DNA from: Methylotetracoccus sp.
Lineage (GTDB): Bacteria; Pseudomonadota; Gammaproteobacteria; Methylococcales; Methylococcaceae
Reading direction: 5' to 3'
DNA length: 7,172 bases
Assembly: GCA_025458755.1 (NCBI GenBank)
Contig: JALORT010000166.1
Coordinates: 1-7,172, forward strand
Shown here: positions 1 through 5,980 of the stretch, piece by piece
How the letters are laid out: each line of letters starts with the position of its first letter
Numbering within the stretch: position 1 is the first letter of the stretch
Made by a program: the position numbers and the translations under genes
The notes under the pieces: generated by a model
The model's input: the letters and a program-made list of their open reading frames with translations, nothing else
What the model was told of the DNA's origin: nothing
Database searches by the model: none

Positions 1-122
1 TGCCCGGCGAGAAGGTGCGCATCATCAAGCCTTACAAGAGCTACAAAGGCGTGTTCATGGTGCACTGCCACAACCTGGAACACGAGGACATGGGCATGAT
101 GCGCGAATTCCTGGTGGAGTAA
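1..122 (+). CDS. Multicopper oxidase, C-terminal end (partial)
   Basis: Only the last 39 codons and a TAA stop lie in the window; the frame begins at base 3. The tail carries the C-terminal copper signature of multicopper oxidases, [13 protein letters not shown] (residues 21-33 of the fragment). By family knowledge its Cys22, His27 and Met32 (Cys+5 and Cys+10) bind the type 1 copper, and His21 and His23 belong to the trinuclear centre where O2 is reduced. The Met ten residues after the Cys points to an axial-Met, CueO/CopA/CotA-like oxidase rather than a high-potential laccase. Substrate (Cu(I), phenols, Mn) and signal peptide cannot be judged because the rest is off the left edge. A hairpin terminator follows 17 nt after the stop. 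A copper-related gene lies opposite, which suits a role in copper tolerance, but that is inference. Confidence 0.9.
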   Translation, partial: PGEKVRIIKPYKSYKGVFMVHCHNLEHEDMGMMREFLVE

Positions 123-139
123 CGAGGTCTCGGACACCC

Positions 140-172
140 GGACGCTTGCCCACGGCGGCAAGCGTCCTTTCT
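140..172 (+). terminator. Rho-independent-type terminator after the multicopper oxidase gene
   Basis: A perfect 11-bp inverted repeat (140-150, GGACGCTTGCC, pairs with 157-167, GGCAAGCGTCC) closes a 6-nt loop and is followed at once by TTTCT. The T tract is short, but the stem is long and GC-rich. It sits 17 nt after the multicopper oxidase stop, in the gap between two convergent genes. On the opposite strand it has no T tract, so it should mainly stop rightward transcription. Confidence 0.8.
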
Positions 173-183
173 CCCCCCCCCCC
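173..183. repeat. Homopolymer run of 11 C
   Basis: Eleven consecutive C (G on the other strand) lie directly after the terminator, between the convergent multicopper oxidase and TauE-cupredoxin genes. Such tracts slip easily in replication and are common sequencing-error sites, so the length is uncertain. It is outside any coding frame that I accept. Confidence 0.85.
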
Positions 184-236
184 GCGGGCTCCGTGACGGG
201 AGAAGCGCTCGGGCCGGCCTGACCCGAAAAAGGAAA

Positions 237-1436
237 TCAGCGTTTCGAGTCAGCGACGACCACGAAAGCTCCCGGAATCATACCCATCCAGCACGACCAG
301 GGAATCACGCCGGTTTCCTGCGGCGTGAACTCGATCGTCTGCTCGCCGAGCTTGATCTTGAATTCCATGCCCAACGTCGGAATGACGATCCCATCGGTAC
401 ATGGATTCAGTTCCGTGGCCGTGATGATCCATTTGACCGGAACACCTCGCTTCACGGTGAACCGATTGGGAACGAAGCCTTTCGCGTTCACCCCCATGTG
501 CACGGTCTGAAACGCTTCGGATTCCGCCGTTCCCGCCAACTCCTCGGCGGCAGGCGCCGCTCCTTCTTCAGCTTTGCCGCCGTCCCGACCGCTCTGCCAT
601 TTCGCTTCGGCCAACACCTTCAACGAGTGGAAATCGTAACCCGAGCCGGTCATCGCCAGACCGCGGTTCAGCATGATGGCGCCCAAAATCACCACGATCG
701 CGCCCGAGGCATGCAGTAGCGCCGGCGTCAGCCGCGCGGAGATCATCGAGGTCAGCACGCCGAAACCCAGCATCACCGGCAAGGTCCCCGCGCCAAAGAT
801 GAACAGCAGTTTGGCGCCTTCCGCCGCGCTGCCCGTCCCTGCCGCCATGATGTACATGGCCTGCAAGGGACCGCAGAGGATCATCAGTCCATTAAGCAAC
901 CCGATCACGAACGGACTGCCGGTTCTTCTCGACTCGCGACCGATGAAGCGCAGCAGAAAGGCCGGCGGCCGGATATGAAAATCGTGCAGCGCCGGCCAGA
1001 CATTCAGCAGTCCGAGACCGAACAGGATCAGAAAAACACCGGCCGCCGCACCGACGACGCCGCGGACGAACGGTGTGAACGCGATGATCGAGCCCACCAG
1101 ACCGAACAGCGCGCCGATGACTGTGTAGGAAATGGTCTTCCCGGCACCGTAGAGTAGATGCGAGGCCAGCGACGGCTTGCCGGCCGCCGCCGATTTCGCC
1201 GCGTAACTGATCACCAGCGCGCCGCACATGCCGACGCAGTGAAAGCCGGTCAGCACGCCGGCAACGAACAGCAGACCGTAACTCAGATTCTCGGACGCCG
1301 ACGGCAGGTCCGAGTAACCGCGCAGTTTGTCATCGAAATAGAGGATGACGACGATACCCAGCAACGCGAGCAACAGCCCGGAGAGGATCCGCGCGGGCGA
1401 ACGCGGCGGGTGATGAGCGTGAGTAGATGCATGCAT
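237..1436 (-). CDS. TauE/SafE-family (UreH/DsbD_2-like) membrane protein fused to a C-terminal cupredoxin domain
   Basis: The product is 399 aa with the chosen ATG at 1436. A His-rich cytosolic tip (H2, H6, H8, H9) is followed by a membrane anchor (about 18-33). A polytopic domain (about 50-262) then carries the COG2836/DsbD_2 hallmark GFHCVGMCGA, with Cys67 and Cys71 flanking an xGM turn, and a second cysteine motif LCGPLQAMY (Cys188). An Ala/Glu-rich linker (about 280-308) leads to a cupredoxin-like domain (about 309-399). Its probable metal ligands are Cys346 in the ELNPC loop and Cys382, Met384 and/or Met386 in SCWMGM. In this Cupredoxin_1-type architecture Cys takes the place of the His ligands of blue-copper proteins. 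COG2836 relatives are linked to copper delivery and heavy-metal transport. With a multicopper oxidase opposite, copper movement or sensing across the inner membrane is the best guess; the substrate is not proven. A GTG at 1517 would add 27 unremarkable residues. Neither start has a clear Shine-Dalgarno. Confidence 0.85.
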   Translation of the reverse strand: MHASTHAHHPPRSPARILSGLLLALLGIVVILYFDDKLRGYSDLPSASENLSYGLLFVAGVLTGFHCVGMCGALVISYAAKSAAAGKPSLASHLLYGAGKTISYTVIGALFGLVGSIIAFTPFVRGVVGAAAGVFLILFGLGLLNVWPALHDFHIRPPAFLLRFIGRESRRTGSPFVIGLLNGLMILCGPLQAMYIMAAGTGSAAEGAKLLFIFGAGTLPVMLGFGVLTSMISARLTPALLHASGAIVVILGAIMLNRGLAMTGSGYDFHSLKVLAEAKWQSGRDGGKAEEGAAPAAEELAGTAESEAFQTVHMGVNAKGFVPNRFTVKRGVPVKWIITATELNPCTDGIVIPTLGMEFKIKLGEQTIEFTPQETGVIPWSCWMGMIPGAFVVVADSKR

Positions 1437-1464
1437 GGTGCTTTGAACGCTTAAGAGAGGGTTG

Positions 1465-1477
1465 GCGGACAGTCCGC
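1465..1477. promoter_or_regulatory. Short palindrome upstream of the TauE-cupredoxin gene
   Basis: GCGGAC-A-GTCCGC is a perfect 6-bp dyad around one central base, 29 nt upstream of the ATG at 1436 in the 93-nt gap after the small upstream gene. It could be an operator or part of a small RNA hairpin (GCGG/CCGC closing a 5-nt loop). No convincing -35/-10 pair was found here, so the gene may be read through from the upstream promoter. Confidence 0.25.
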
Positions 1478-1529
1478 GGTCAGCCGGCACGCGAAGCTGG
1501 CGAGCCAAACGTTCCACCCGGAGGGCGAA

Positions 1530-1820
1530 TCAAGCGGTCGCGGCACGATTTTGGCTCAACATTTCGGCAACGAATGCCGCCCGCGAAGCGGCATCATTCG
1601 GTTTGTTGTGGGCTACGCACCACGCTTTGAAGGCATTCGCCTCGACCAGAACCTTGACGGGTCGCAAACCGGTTTTCACCAAATCGTCGAGCGCCGCGTC
1701 GGCCATGATGCTCCAGGCGTCTTCCGTATACCAGCACACCCCGAGTCTCCGCTGCTCGCGCAGGTTCTTCTTTCTGCGAAGCCGGTCGAGAAGGCCTGGT
1801 TTCGGTGCTTTTCGCTTCAA
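1530..1820 (-). CDS. Small conserved-looking protein of unknown function, 96 aa
   Basis: No known domain is recognised with confidence. The protein has a very basic N-terminus (residues 1-25, rich in Lys and Arg), then a compact alpha/beta-looking part with VCWYTEDAW (28-36), a helix (38-50), VKVLVEANAF (55-64), KAWCVAHNKPND (65-76) and a final helix (77-90). It has no signal peptide or membrane segment, so it is probably cytosolic. The codon choice fits a real gene. It must start at TTG 1820 (or a CTG further up), because an in-frame TGA lies 18 nt upstream. The TTG is preceded by GAGGT at about 8 nt, and a perfect TATAAT sits at 1866-1861. The only later Met, in IMADAA, would cut off the VCWYTEDAW block. 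It precedes the TauE-cupredoxin gene on the same strand by 93 nt and may share its transcript. Confidence 0.7.
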   Translation of the reverse strand: MKRKAPKPGLLDRLRRKKNLREQRRLGVCWYTEDAWSIMADAALDDLVKTGLRPVKVLVEANAFKAWCVAHNKPNDAASRAAFVAEMLSQNRAATA

Positions 1821-1860
1821 CGGATCTAACCTCAGTCACCGATGGCAATGAGATGACGCG

Positions 1861-1866
1861 ATTATA
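1861..1866 (-). promoter_or_regulatory. Consensus -10 box for the small 96-aa gene
   Basis: The - strand reads TATAAT here, a perfect sigma-70 -10 hexamer in otherwise GC-rich DNA. It would start transcription about 34 nt before the TTG at 1820, upstream of its GAGGT ribosome site. The -35 region at 16-18 bp spacing is poor (TCTCCG or similar) and there is no TGn extension, so an activator may be needed. Confidence 0.5.
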
Positions 1867-1930
1867 CGTCGCCGCGAGTGCATCGGAGACGGCAACCGTG
1901 GGCACTGCCGGACTGCCAACGGAGCAGCCG

Positions 1931-3760
1931 TCAAGGCGGATCGGTGACGCGCCGCCGCAGATTCTCATGACCGGCATCAGCGTGATCCGCGAGAGGCGGC
2001 CGTTGTACCCAGCCACCCGCTTCGTCGAATTCCACCACTGTGTCATACACGCCCGGACTTTCTCTGTCTTCACCTTCGCCGATCACCAGATAGGACACAC
2101 CGCGTTCTGTAAGCAAATTCAGGACCATGCGGACTTGAGCGGAACTCAGCGCGGTGCCGGGCCGGTCGAAAAAAGCGAACTGCGGATTGACCAGCAGCAA
2201 CCGCGCGAAAACGACCAGCTGCTGCTCCCCCAGCGATAAGTCGTCTTCCCAGTGGCGCTCGACATCGAAGCCCCCTGCCCGTTCGACAATCCGGCCGATC
2301 CCGAGCGTGTCGAGCACGGACTGCAACGTGTCATCGGAGACCGCCTCGGTTTGCGTGGTGCGCAGCAGCACCTCCCGCAAGGTTCCGGGCGGCAGGTAAG
2401 GCCGCTCCGGCAACAACAGGATCCGATCGAGACCGGGACGCTCGATGACCCCTTCGCCCCAATCCCAGATTCCGGCTGTCGCCCGAAACAGCGCCAGCTT
2501 CGCCCGCTCGTTCGGGCCGCAGATCAGTACGCGCTGAGCGTCGTCGACCGACAGCGACAGATCCCGCAGCAGCACCTCATCGTTCCTTGCCGTACGCAGG
2601 GTCAAGCCCTTGTAGATGAGACGGCCGCCGTCCTCCTCCCGAATCGTGAGCTGCGAGACGGACGCCGCGCGGGAGTCGTCGATCGCCTCCCACAGCGCGC
2701 CCAGCCGCGAAATCACCGCAGCGAACGATGAGATCGACTGGAACTGCGTGACGATCAGGGAAAAGGCGCCCAGCAGTTGAGCGAACGCGATGGCGGCCTG
2801 GGTGATCACCCCGAACTCGGCCTGCCCGCGGATGTACATCGGCGCGACGATCAGCGCCGGGATGATTTGCAGCAGGTAGTTGTAGCCGGTCGTAAAAAAA
2901 CTGAGATTCCGGTTGACCGCGATGATACGGCGAAAGTTGGTGACCATTTGGTGCAGGTGCAGACGAATCCTGGCGCCCACCCGTCCTTCGCGGCGCAGCA
3001 GCGCGATGGACTCGGCGTTCTCCCGCACATGCAGCAAATCGGCTCTGAAATTCGCCTCCTTGTCCAGCTGAATGTAGTTCAGTCCAACCAGAGGCCGGCC
3101 CAGGTAAATCGTCAGTACGGAACCCATCACCGCATAGACGACGGCCACCATGAACAGCAGCGGACTGATCGTCCACATCACGCCGGAAAACGCCAGGATC
3201 GTGAAGCTGCCGTTCAGCAGCATCAGCACGAAAGATAAGGTCGTGACCGTAAACGCCTTGATGTCATCGGCGATACGCTGATCCGGATTGGCGACCATTC
3301 CCGTTTCCGCGAGGCGGTAATAAACAGGGTGTTCCATATAAAGCGTGACCGCCCGCTCGGTCAGCCATTGCCGCCACAGCAGACCGAGGCGCTCCTCGCT
3401 GAACCGGTAGATCACCGCCACCACGGTGGACGCACCGAACACGCCGACATACAGCACCGCCCACCGGACGAATTCTTCCATTTCACGATTGGCGATAGCG
3501 GTCATGAAATCCCGGCCGACATAGCTGCTGACGACATTCAACGCATTGATGCCAACAAGAAAGAGAATCAGCAGCGCACACAGGATCTTGGCTTTCCAGC
3601 CGACTTCGGAGCGCACGAACGTCCTGACCACCCGGACAAAGCGGGACCAAGCCTGTCCCGTCAAGGGAACTTCGTAGCGAGCTGTCATCTCAATATCCAG
3701 GCCCGTGGCTGATCGGACGGTGATTCGAACTGCCGGCGCGCGGTCAAACGCGGTGGCCAT
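1931..3760 (-). CDS. SbmA/BacA/YddA-type ABC transporter permease-ATPase fusion with a degenerate ATP-binding domain
   Basis: The product is 609 aa from ATG 3760, the usual length for the COG4178 fusion family. An ABC_membrane_2-type domain (about 40-350) has several long hydrophobic segments and typical stretches such as RQWLTER, MEHPVYYRL and NPDQRIADD. The ATPase domain (about 380-585) is recognisable in order but its motifs are altered: Walker A reads GPNERAKLA (415-423), keeping Lys421 but losing two Gly and both Ser/Thr; the Q-loop Gln is Glu452; the signature is LSLGEQQL (508-515) for LSGGEQQR; Walker B keeps Asp532 but the catalytic Glu is Arg533; the D-loop Asp is Ser539; the switch His is Glu562. 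ATP hydrolysis is therefore unlikely. Relatives import peptides or cobalamin; SbmA itself lacks the domain and uses protons. Start is uncertain: TTG 3772 and ATG 3688 are in frame, and 3688 fits a possible -10 box at 3764-3759. Confidence 0.88.
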   Translation of the reverse strand: MATAFDRAPAVRITVRSATGLDIEMTARYEVPLTGQAWSRFVRVVRTFVRSEVGWKAKILCALLILFLVGINALNVVSSYVGRDFMTAIANREMEEFVRWAVLYVGVFGASTVVAVIYRFSEERLGLLWRQWLTERAVTLYMEHPVYYRLAETGMVANPDQRIADDIKAFTVTTLSFVLMLLNGSFTILAFSGVMWTISPLLFMVAVVYAVMGSVLTIYLGRPLVGLNYIQLDKEANFRADLLHVRENAESIALLRREGRVGARIRLHLHQMVTNFRRIIAVNRNLSFFTTGYNYLLQIIPALIVAPMYIRGQAEFGVITQAAIAFAQLLGAFSLIVTQFQSISSFAAVISRLGALWEAIDDSRAASVSQLTIREEDGGRLIYKGLTLRTARNDEVLLRDLSLSVDDAQRVLICGPNERAKLALFRATAGIWDWGEGVIERPGLDRILLLPERPYLPPGTLREVLLRTTQTEAVSDDTLQSVLDTLGIGRIVERAGGFDVERHWEDDLSLGEQQLVVFARLLLVNPQFAFFDRPGTALSSAQVRMVLNLLTERGVSYLVIGEGEDRESPGVYDTVVEFDEAGGWVQRPPLADHADAGHENLRRRVTDPP

Positions 3761-3764
3761 TGTA
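3759..3764 (-). promoter_or_regulatory. Possible -10 box for the degenerate ABC transporter gene
   Basis: The - strand reads TACAAT, 5 of 6 matches to the sigma-70 -10 consensus, but no good -35 lies at normal spacing (a TTGCCA at 3792-3787 is 22 bp away). If it is used, the transcript starts inside the codons after ATG 3760, and ATG 3688 would be the true start with a leader of about 60 nt. Confidence 0.3.
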
Positions 3765-3803
3765 CACAGCAATCCCCGCCCGTGACTGGCAACGCCGCCC
3801 TGC

Positions 3804-3813
3804 CCGGTACCGG
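3804..3813. promoter_or_regulatory. Palindrome in the divergent control region, possible operator
   Basis: CCGGTACCGG is a perfect 10-bp dyad between the divergent transporter gene and peptide operon. It lies 9 nt upstream of the candidate -35 box for the operon, a usual place for an activator or repressor site. Ten-bp GC-rich palindromes also arise by chance. Confidence 0.25.
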
Positions 3814-3822
3814 TGCTGAGGG

Positions 3823-3853
3823 TTGACTGACGCCGTCGCGGGTATGTGAGAAT
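3823..3853 (+). promoter_or_regulatory. Possible promoter of the MNIO peptide operon
   Basis: TTGACT (3823-3828, 5 of 6 to the -35 consensus) and GAGAAT (3848-3853, 4 of 6 to the -10 consensus) are 19 bp apart, longer than ideal. Transcription would start near 3860 and give a leader of about 100 nt. The leader holds two short stem-loops: GCGGG/CCCGC (3881-3895) and GCCGC/GCGGC (3907-3920). Many MNIO operons are driven by ECF sigma factors, whose boxes I could not identify here. Confidence 0.3.
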
Positions 3854-3962
3854 AGGGCGTGCCGCGCCTCAGGCCCCGACGCGGGAATGGCCCGCAGCGT
3901 ATCGGCGCCGCCCGTGCGGCAACACCGCCAACAGCTTCACTCAACTAACCAAGGGAAACTCG

Positions 3963-4301
3963 ATGAAACAAGACAGAAAACATCTCGCCGCGCTGCTGGG
4001 CGCTGGTCTCGTCAGCACGCTCTCCGCCACACCGCTGCATGCGCAGCAGAGTCCTTTCGCACTGAAGGAGTTGAACCCGAGCACGAACAATCGTCTCGCC
4101 GAGGCCGCACCCGCGGCGGGAAGTGCGGCGGATGAAGCCGGAAAGGCCGCGGAAAAAATGAAGGGCGCTACGGAAATGAAATGCGGCGCCCAGATGATGA
4201 AGAAAGATCCCAAGGCGCCGGCCGTGGAAGAAGCTGGCGGCACCCAGCAGAAGGGTGCGGCGCCCGGAACGCCTGCAGCCCCCCAAACGACCTCACCCTA
4301 A
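3963..4301 (+). CDS. Secreted single-cysteine precursor peptide of the MNIO operon (HvfA-like)
   Basis: The product is 112 aa. The ATG at 3963 has an AAGGGA ribosome site 6 nt upstream. Residues 1-27 form a Sec-type signal peptide (basic start, hydrophobic core 8-22, likely cut after LHA27). The mature N-terminus [19 protein letters not shown] resembles the opening of HvfA-type MNIO substrates (NPF..EL... then an Ala/Glu-rich stretch). There follow an Ala-rich segment (47-70), the core [16 protein letters not shown] (71-86) with the only cysteine, Cys74, flanked by Met residues, and a Pro/Ala/Gly-rich tail. HvfA proteins normally carry repeated EGKCG units; here one KCG remains. In this family the enzyme encoded next modifies the Cys of such motifs, and the products act in metal (notably copper) handling. 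Modification of Cys74 and export to the periplasm are inferred. It is low-complexity and Ala-biased, so homology to HvfA rests on short motifs and context. Confidence 0.8.
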   Translation: MKQDRKHLAALLGAGLVSTLSATPLHAQQSPFALKELNPSTNNRLAEAAPAAGSAADEAGKAAEKMKGATEMKCGAQMMKKDPKAPAVEEAGGTQQKGAAPGTPAAPQTTSP

Positions 4302-4330
4302 CCAACGGCATGCCGCTGCCGCACGCGGCG

Positions 4331-4365
4331 AGCCGCAACCACCCGACGCGCCGCGGCGGCTTTCC
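4331..4365 (+). promoter_or_regulatory. Possible weak hairpin between precursor and enzyme genes
   Basis: In the 82-nt gap AGCCGC (4331-4336) can pair with GCGGCT (4356-4361), followed by TTCCC. The loop is 19 nt and the T tract very short, so it is at most a partial terminator or an mRNA 3'-end stabiliser. It would favour more precursor than enzyme. Confidence 0.2.
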
Positions 4366-4383
4366 CGAACCCTTGAACCTGCC

Positions 4384-5226
4384 ATGACGACACCTGCGGC
4401 ACGAATCCGCGGCGCCGGCCTGGGACTGCGTAGGGCCTTTGCCGCTGAAGTGATCGCTGCACCGCCGGCCGTGGATTTCTACGAGGTCGCCCCGGAGAAC
4501 TGGATGCGGCTGGGCGGCCGCCTCGGCAAACAGTTCCGAGCCCTCAGCGAGCGCGTTCCGCTCATCTGCCACGGTTTATCGCTGTCCTTGGGCGGCCCGG
4601 CGCCGCTGGACCGGGAGTTTCTGCTGGAGCTGAAACGCTTTCTCCGCGAGCACCGGATTCGGCTGTACAGCGAGCACCTGAGCTACTGCGGCGATGACGG
4701 GCTGTTGTACGACCTGATGCCGATTCCGTTCACCGAACACGCCGTCCACTATGTCGCCGAGCGGATTCGACAGGTACAGGACATTCTGGAGCAGCGGATC
4801 GCGATCGAGAATGTCTCCTACTACGCCGCTCCGGGCAAAGAGATGGAGGAGATCGACTTTCTGAATGCGGTTCTGCAACGCGCCGACTGCGGTTTGCTGC
4901 TGGATCTCAACAATATCGTGGTCAACAGCGTAAACCACGGCTACGACGCCGTAGACTTCCTGCGCGCGATTCCGGGAGAGCGCATCGCCTATGCCCACGT
5001 CGCGGGACATTACCGGCAAACGCCGGAACTGCTGGTCGATACCCACGGCGCGGACGTGATCGATCCGGTCTGGAACCTGTTGGACAGCGCTTACGCACAG
5101 TTCGGCGTGTTCCCCACGCTGCTGGAACGCGATTTCAACATCCCGCCGCTGGCGGAACTGCTGCGGGAAGTGGAAATGATCCGAAGCCTCCAGCACGGAC
5201 ACATCAAATACCGCGCCCATGGCTGA
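4384..5226 (+). CDS. hvfB: MNIO (DUF692) multinuclear iron-dependent oxidase, HvfB-like
   Basis: The product is 280 aa, the usual DUF692 (PF05114) length, a cytosolic TIM-barrel enzyme. By family knowledge it uses two or three iron ions and O2 to convert peptide cysteines to thio-oxazole or related rings. Family blocks appear in order: GAGLGLR (10-16), [10 protein letters not shown] (32-41), [10 protein letters not shown] (62-71), SEHLSYCG (96-103), [10 protein letters not shown] (112-121), IENVSYY (141-147), [10 protein letters not shown] (171-180), NHGYDA (184-189), AHVAGH (204-209), [12 protein letters not shown] (219-230) and [11 protein letters not shown] (246-256). Likely metal ligands include His63, Glu97/His98, Glu142/Asn143, Asp174, Asn176, His185, His205/His209, Asp219/His221 and Glu248. 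The ERDFN ending, rather than E-W-D-D-N, suggests the HvfB-type branch. ATG 4384 starts the family at its usual place; a GTG at 4255 would overlap the precursor gene and add a Pro/Arg-rich tail. The last 8 nt overlap the partner gene. Confidence 0.93.
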   Translation: MTTPAARIRGAGLGLRRAFAAEVIAAPPAVDFYEVAPENWMRLGGRLGKQFRALSERVPLICHGLSLSLGGPAPLDREFLLELKRFLREHRIRLYSEHLSYCGDDGLLYDLMPIPFTEHAVHYVAERIRQVQDILEQRIAIENVSYYAAPGKEMEEIDFLNAVLQRADCGLLLDLNNIVVNSVNHGYDAVDFLRAIPGERIAYAHVAGHYRQTPELLVDTHGADVIDPVWNLLDSAYAQFGVFPTLLERDFNIPPLAELLREVEMIRSLQHGHIKYRAHG

Positions 5227-5980
5227 ATCCCGTCCGAGCTTTCAGCACACCCAATACGACTTCGCCGCAGCGATTCGCCAACCGGAGGAGGTCCCGCCGC
5301 CCCAAGGCGTTACCGCGGAACGGATGAACCTCTACCGCGAACTGATCTACAACAACGTGGAGAGCTTCATCGCCAGTGGTTTCCCGGTGCTGCGCGAACT
5401 GTTCGCTGACGACTCATGGGCCGCCATGATCCGGGACTTCCTGGCCCGGCACCGCAGCACCACCCCCTACTTCTCCGGCATCCCCGCCGAGTTTCTGGCC
5501 TACCTGCGCGATGAGCGCGGCGACCATCCGGGCGATCCGCCGTTCCTGCTCGAACTGGCACATTACGAATGGTTGGAGCTGGCGGTGTCGGTCGATGAGG
5601 GTGACACGCCGCCGGAGGACCCGGCGTTGACCGCCGATCCCCTCGCCCATCGTCTTACCCTTTCCCCGGCGGCCTGGCCGCAAGTCTATCGCTACCCGGT
5701 GCAGCGCATCAGCCGCACCTTTCAACCCGAAGAACCGCCGCCGGAGCCGACTCACCTCGCCGTCTACCGTGACCGGGAGGACCAGGTCCGGTTCCTGGAA
5801 CTGAACGCCGTCACCTACCGGCTGCTGCAGATTATCGGCGAGCAGCCGGGCCTGCCGGGGCTTGCGTATCTGGAGCGGATCGCGGCCGAACTCGGTCACG
5901 GCGACGCCGCGCCGCTGCTCGGCCACGGCACCGAACTGCTGCGCGACCTGGCTCGACGCGGTGTGATCGGCGGCGCCTGA
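5219..5980 (+). CDS. hvfC: MNIO partner protein, DUF2063 family (HvfC/BufC-like)
   Basis: The product is 253 aa. The start ATGGCTGA overlaps the enzyme stop, so the two are translationally coupled and probably made in equal amounts. The N-terminal half is the DUF2063 helical domain (about 8-125; PF09836, often labelled 'putative DNA-binding'), with [22 protein letters not shown] (37-58), [16 protein letters not shown] (81-96) and [15 protein letters not shown] (109-123). A C-terminal RRE-like alpha/beta part (about 150-253) includes YRYPVQRIS (157-165), [18 protein letters not shown] (179-196) and a winged-helix-like end. In related systems this partner binds the precursor and presents it to the DUF692 oxidase; DNA binding is unlikely here. 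It is the last gene of the operon: 25 nt later a convergent gene ends. No DoxX-type fourth gene follows. Confidence 0.92.
   Translation: MAESRPSFQHTQYDFAAAIRQPEEVPPPQGVTAERMNLYRELIYNNVESFIASGFPVLRELFADDSWAAMIRDFLARHRSTTPYFSGIPAEFLAYLRDERGDHPGDPPFLLELAHYEWLELAVSVDEGDTPPEDPALTADPLAHRLTLSPAAWPQVYRYPVQRISRTFQPEEPPPEPTHLAVYRDREDQVRFLELNAVTYRLLQIIGEQPGLPGLAYLERIAAELGHGDAAPLLGHGTELLRDLARRGVIGGA

Noticed and set aside
325..1454. Several open frames on the + strand opposite the TauE-cupredoxin gene
   Set aside because: They have no domain-like sequence, are rich in Arg and Gln, and mirror a well-supported gene on the other strand; such frames are common in GC-rich DNA.
1437..1517. GTG start at 1517 for the TauE-cupredoxin gene
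   Set aside because: No ribosome site precedes it and the added 27 residues show no signal or domain; the ATG at 1436 precedes the His-rich tip and anchor directly. It is not fully excluded.
1594..2073. A 159-codon - strand frame covering the end of the transporter and the start of the 96-aa gene
   Set aside because: It overlaps two better-supported genes in another frame and repeats shifted readings of both; no motif was seen.
2252..3712. Long + strand frames antisense to the ABC transporter gene
   Set aside because: The - strand product has the full family layout; the antisense products are low-complexity Arg/Gln/His-rich chains without motifs.
3744..3944. A 66-codon - strand frame in the divergent intergenic region
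   Set aside because: Arg/Ala-rich, overlaps the start of the transporter gene and both candidate promoters, and has no recognisable motif.
4255..4383. GTG start giving the DUF692 enzyme a 43-residue N-terminal extension
   Set aside because: The extension is Pro/Arg-rich, overlaps the precursor gene, and DUF692 proteins normally begin just before the GxGLR motif, which fits ATG 4384.
5219..5980. Reading the DUF2063 protein as a DNA-binding regulator, as many databases label it
   Set aside because: Its coupling to a DUF692 oxidase and the known role of HvfC/BufC/MbnC-type partners in substrate binding make a peptide-modification role far more likely.
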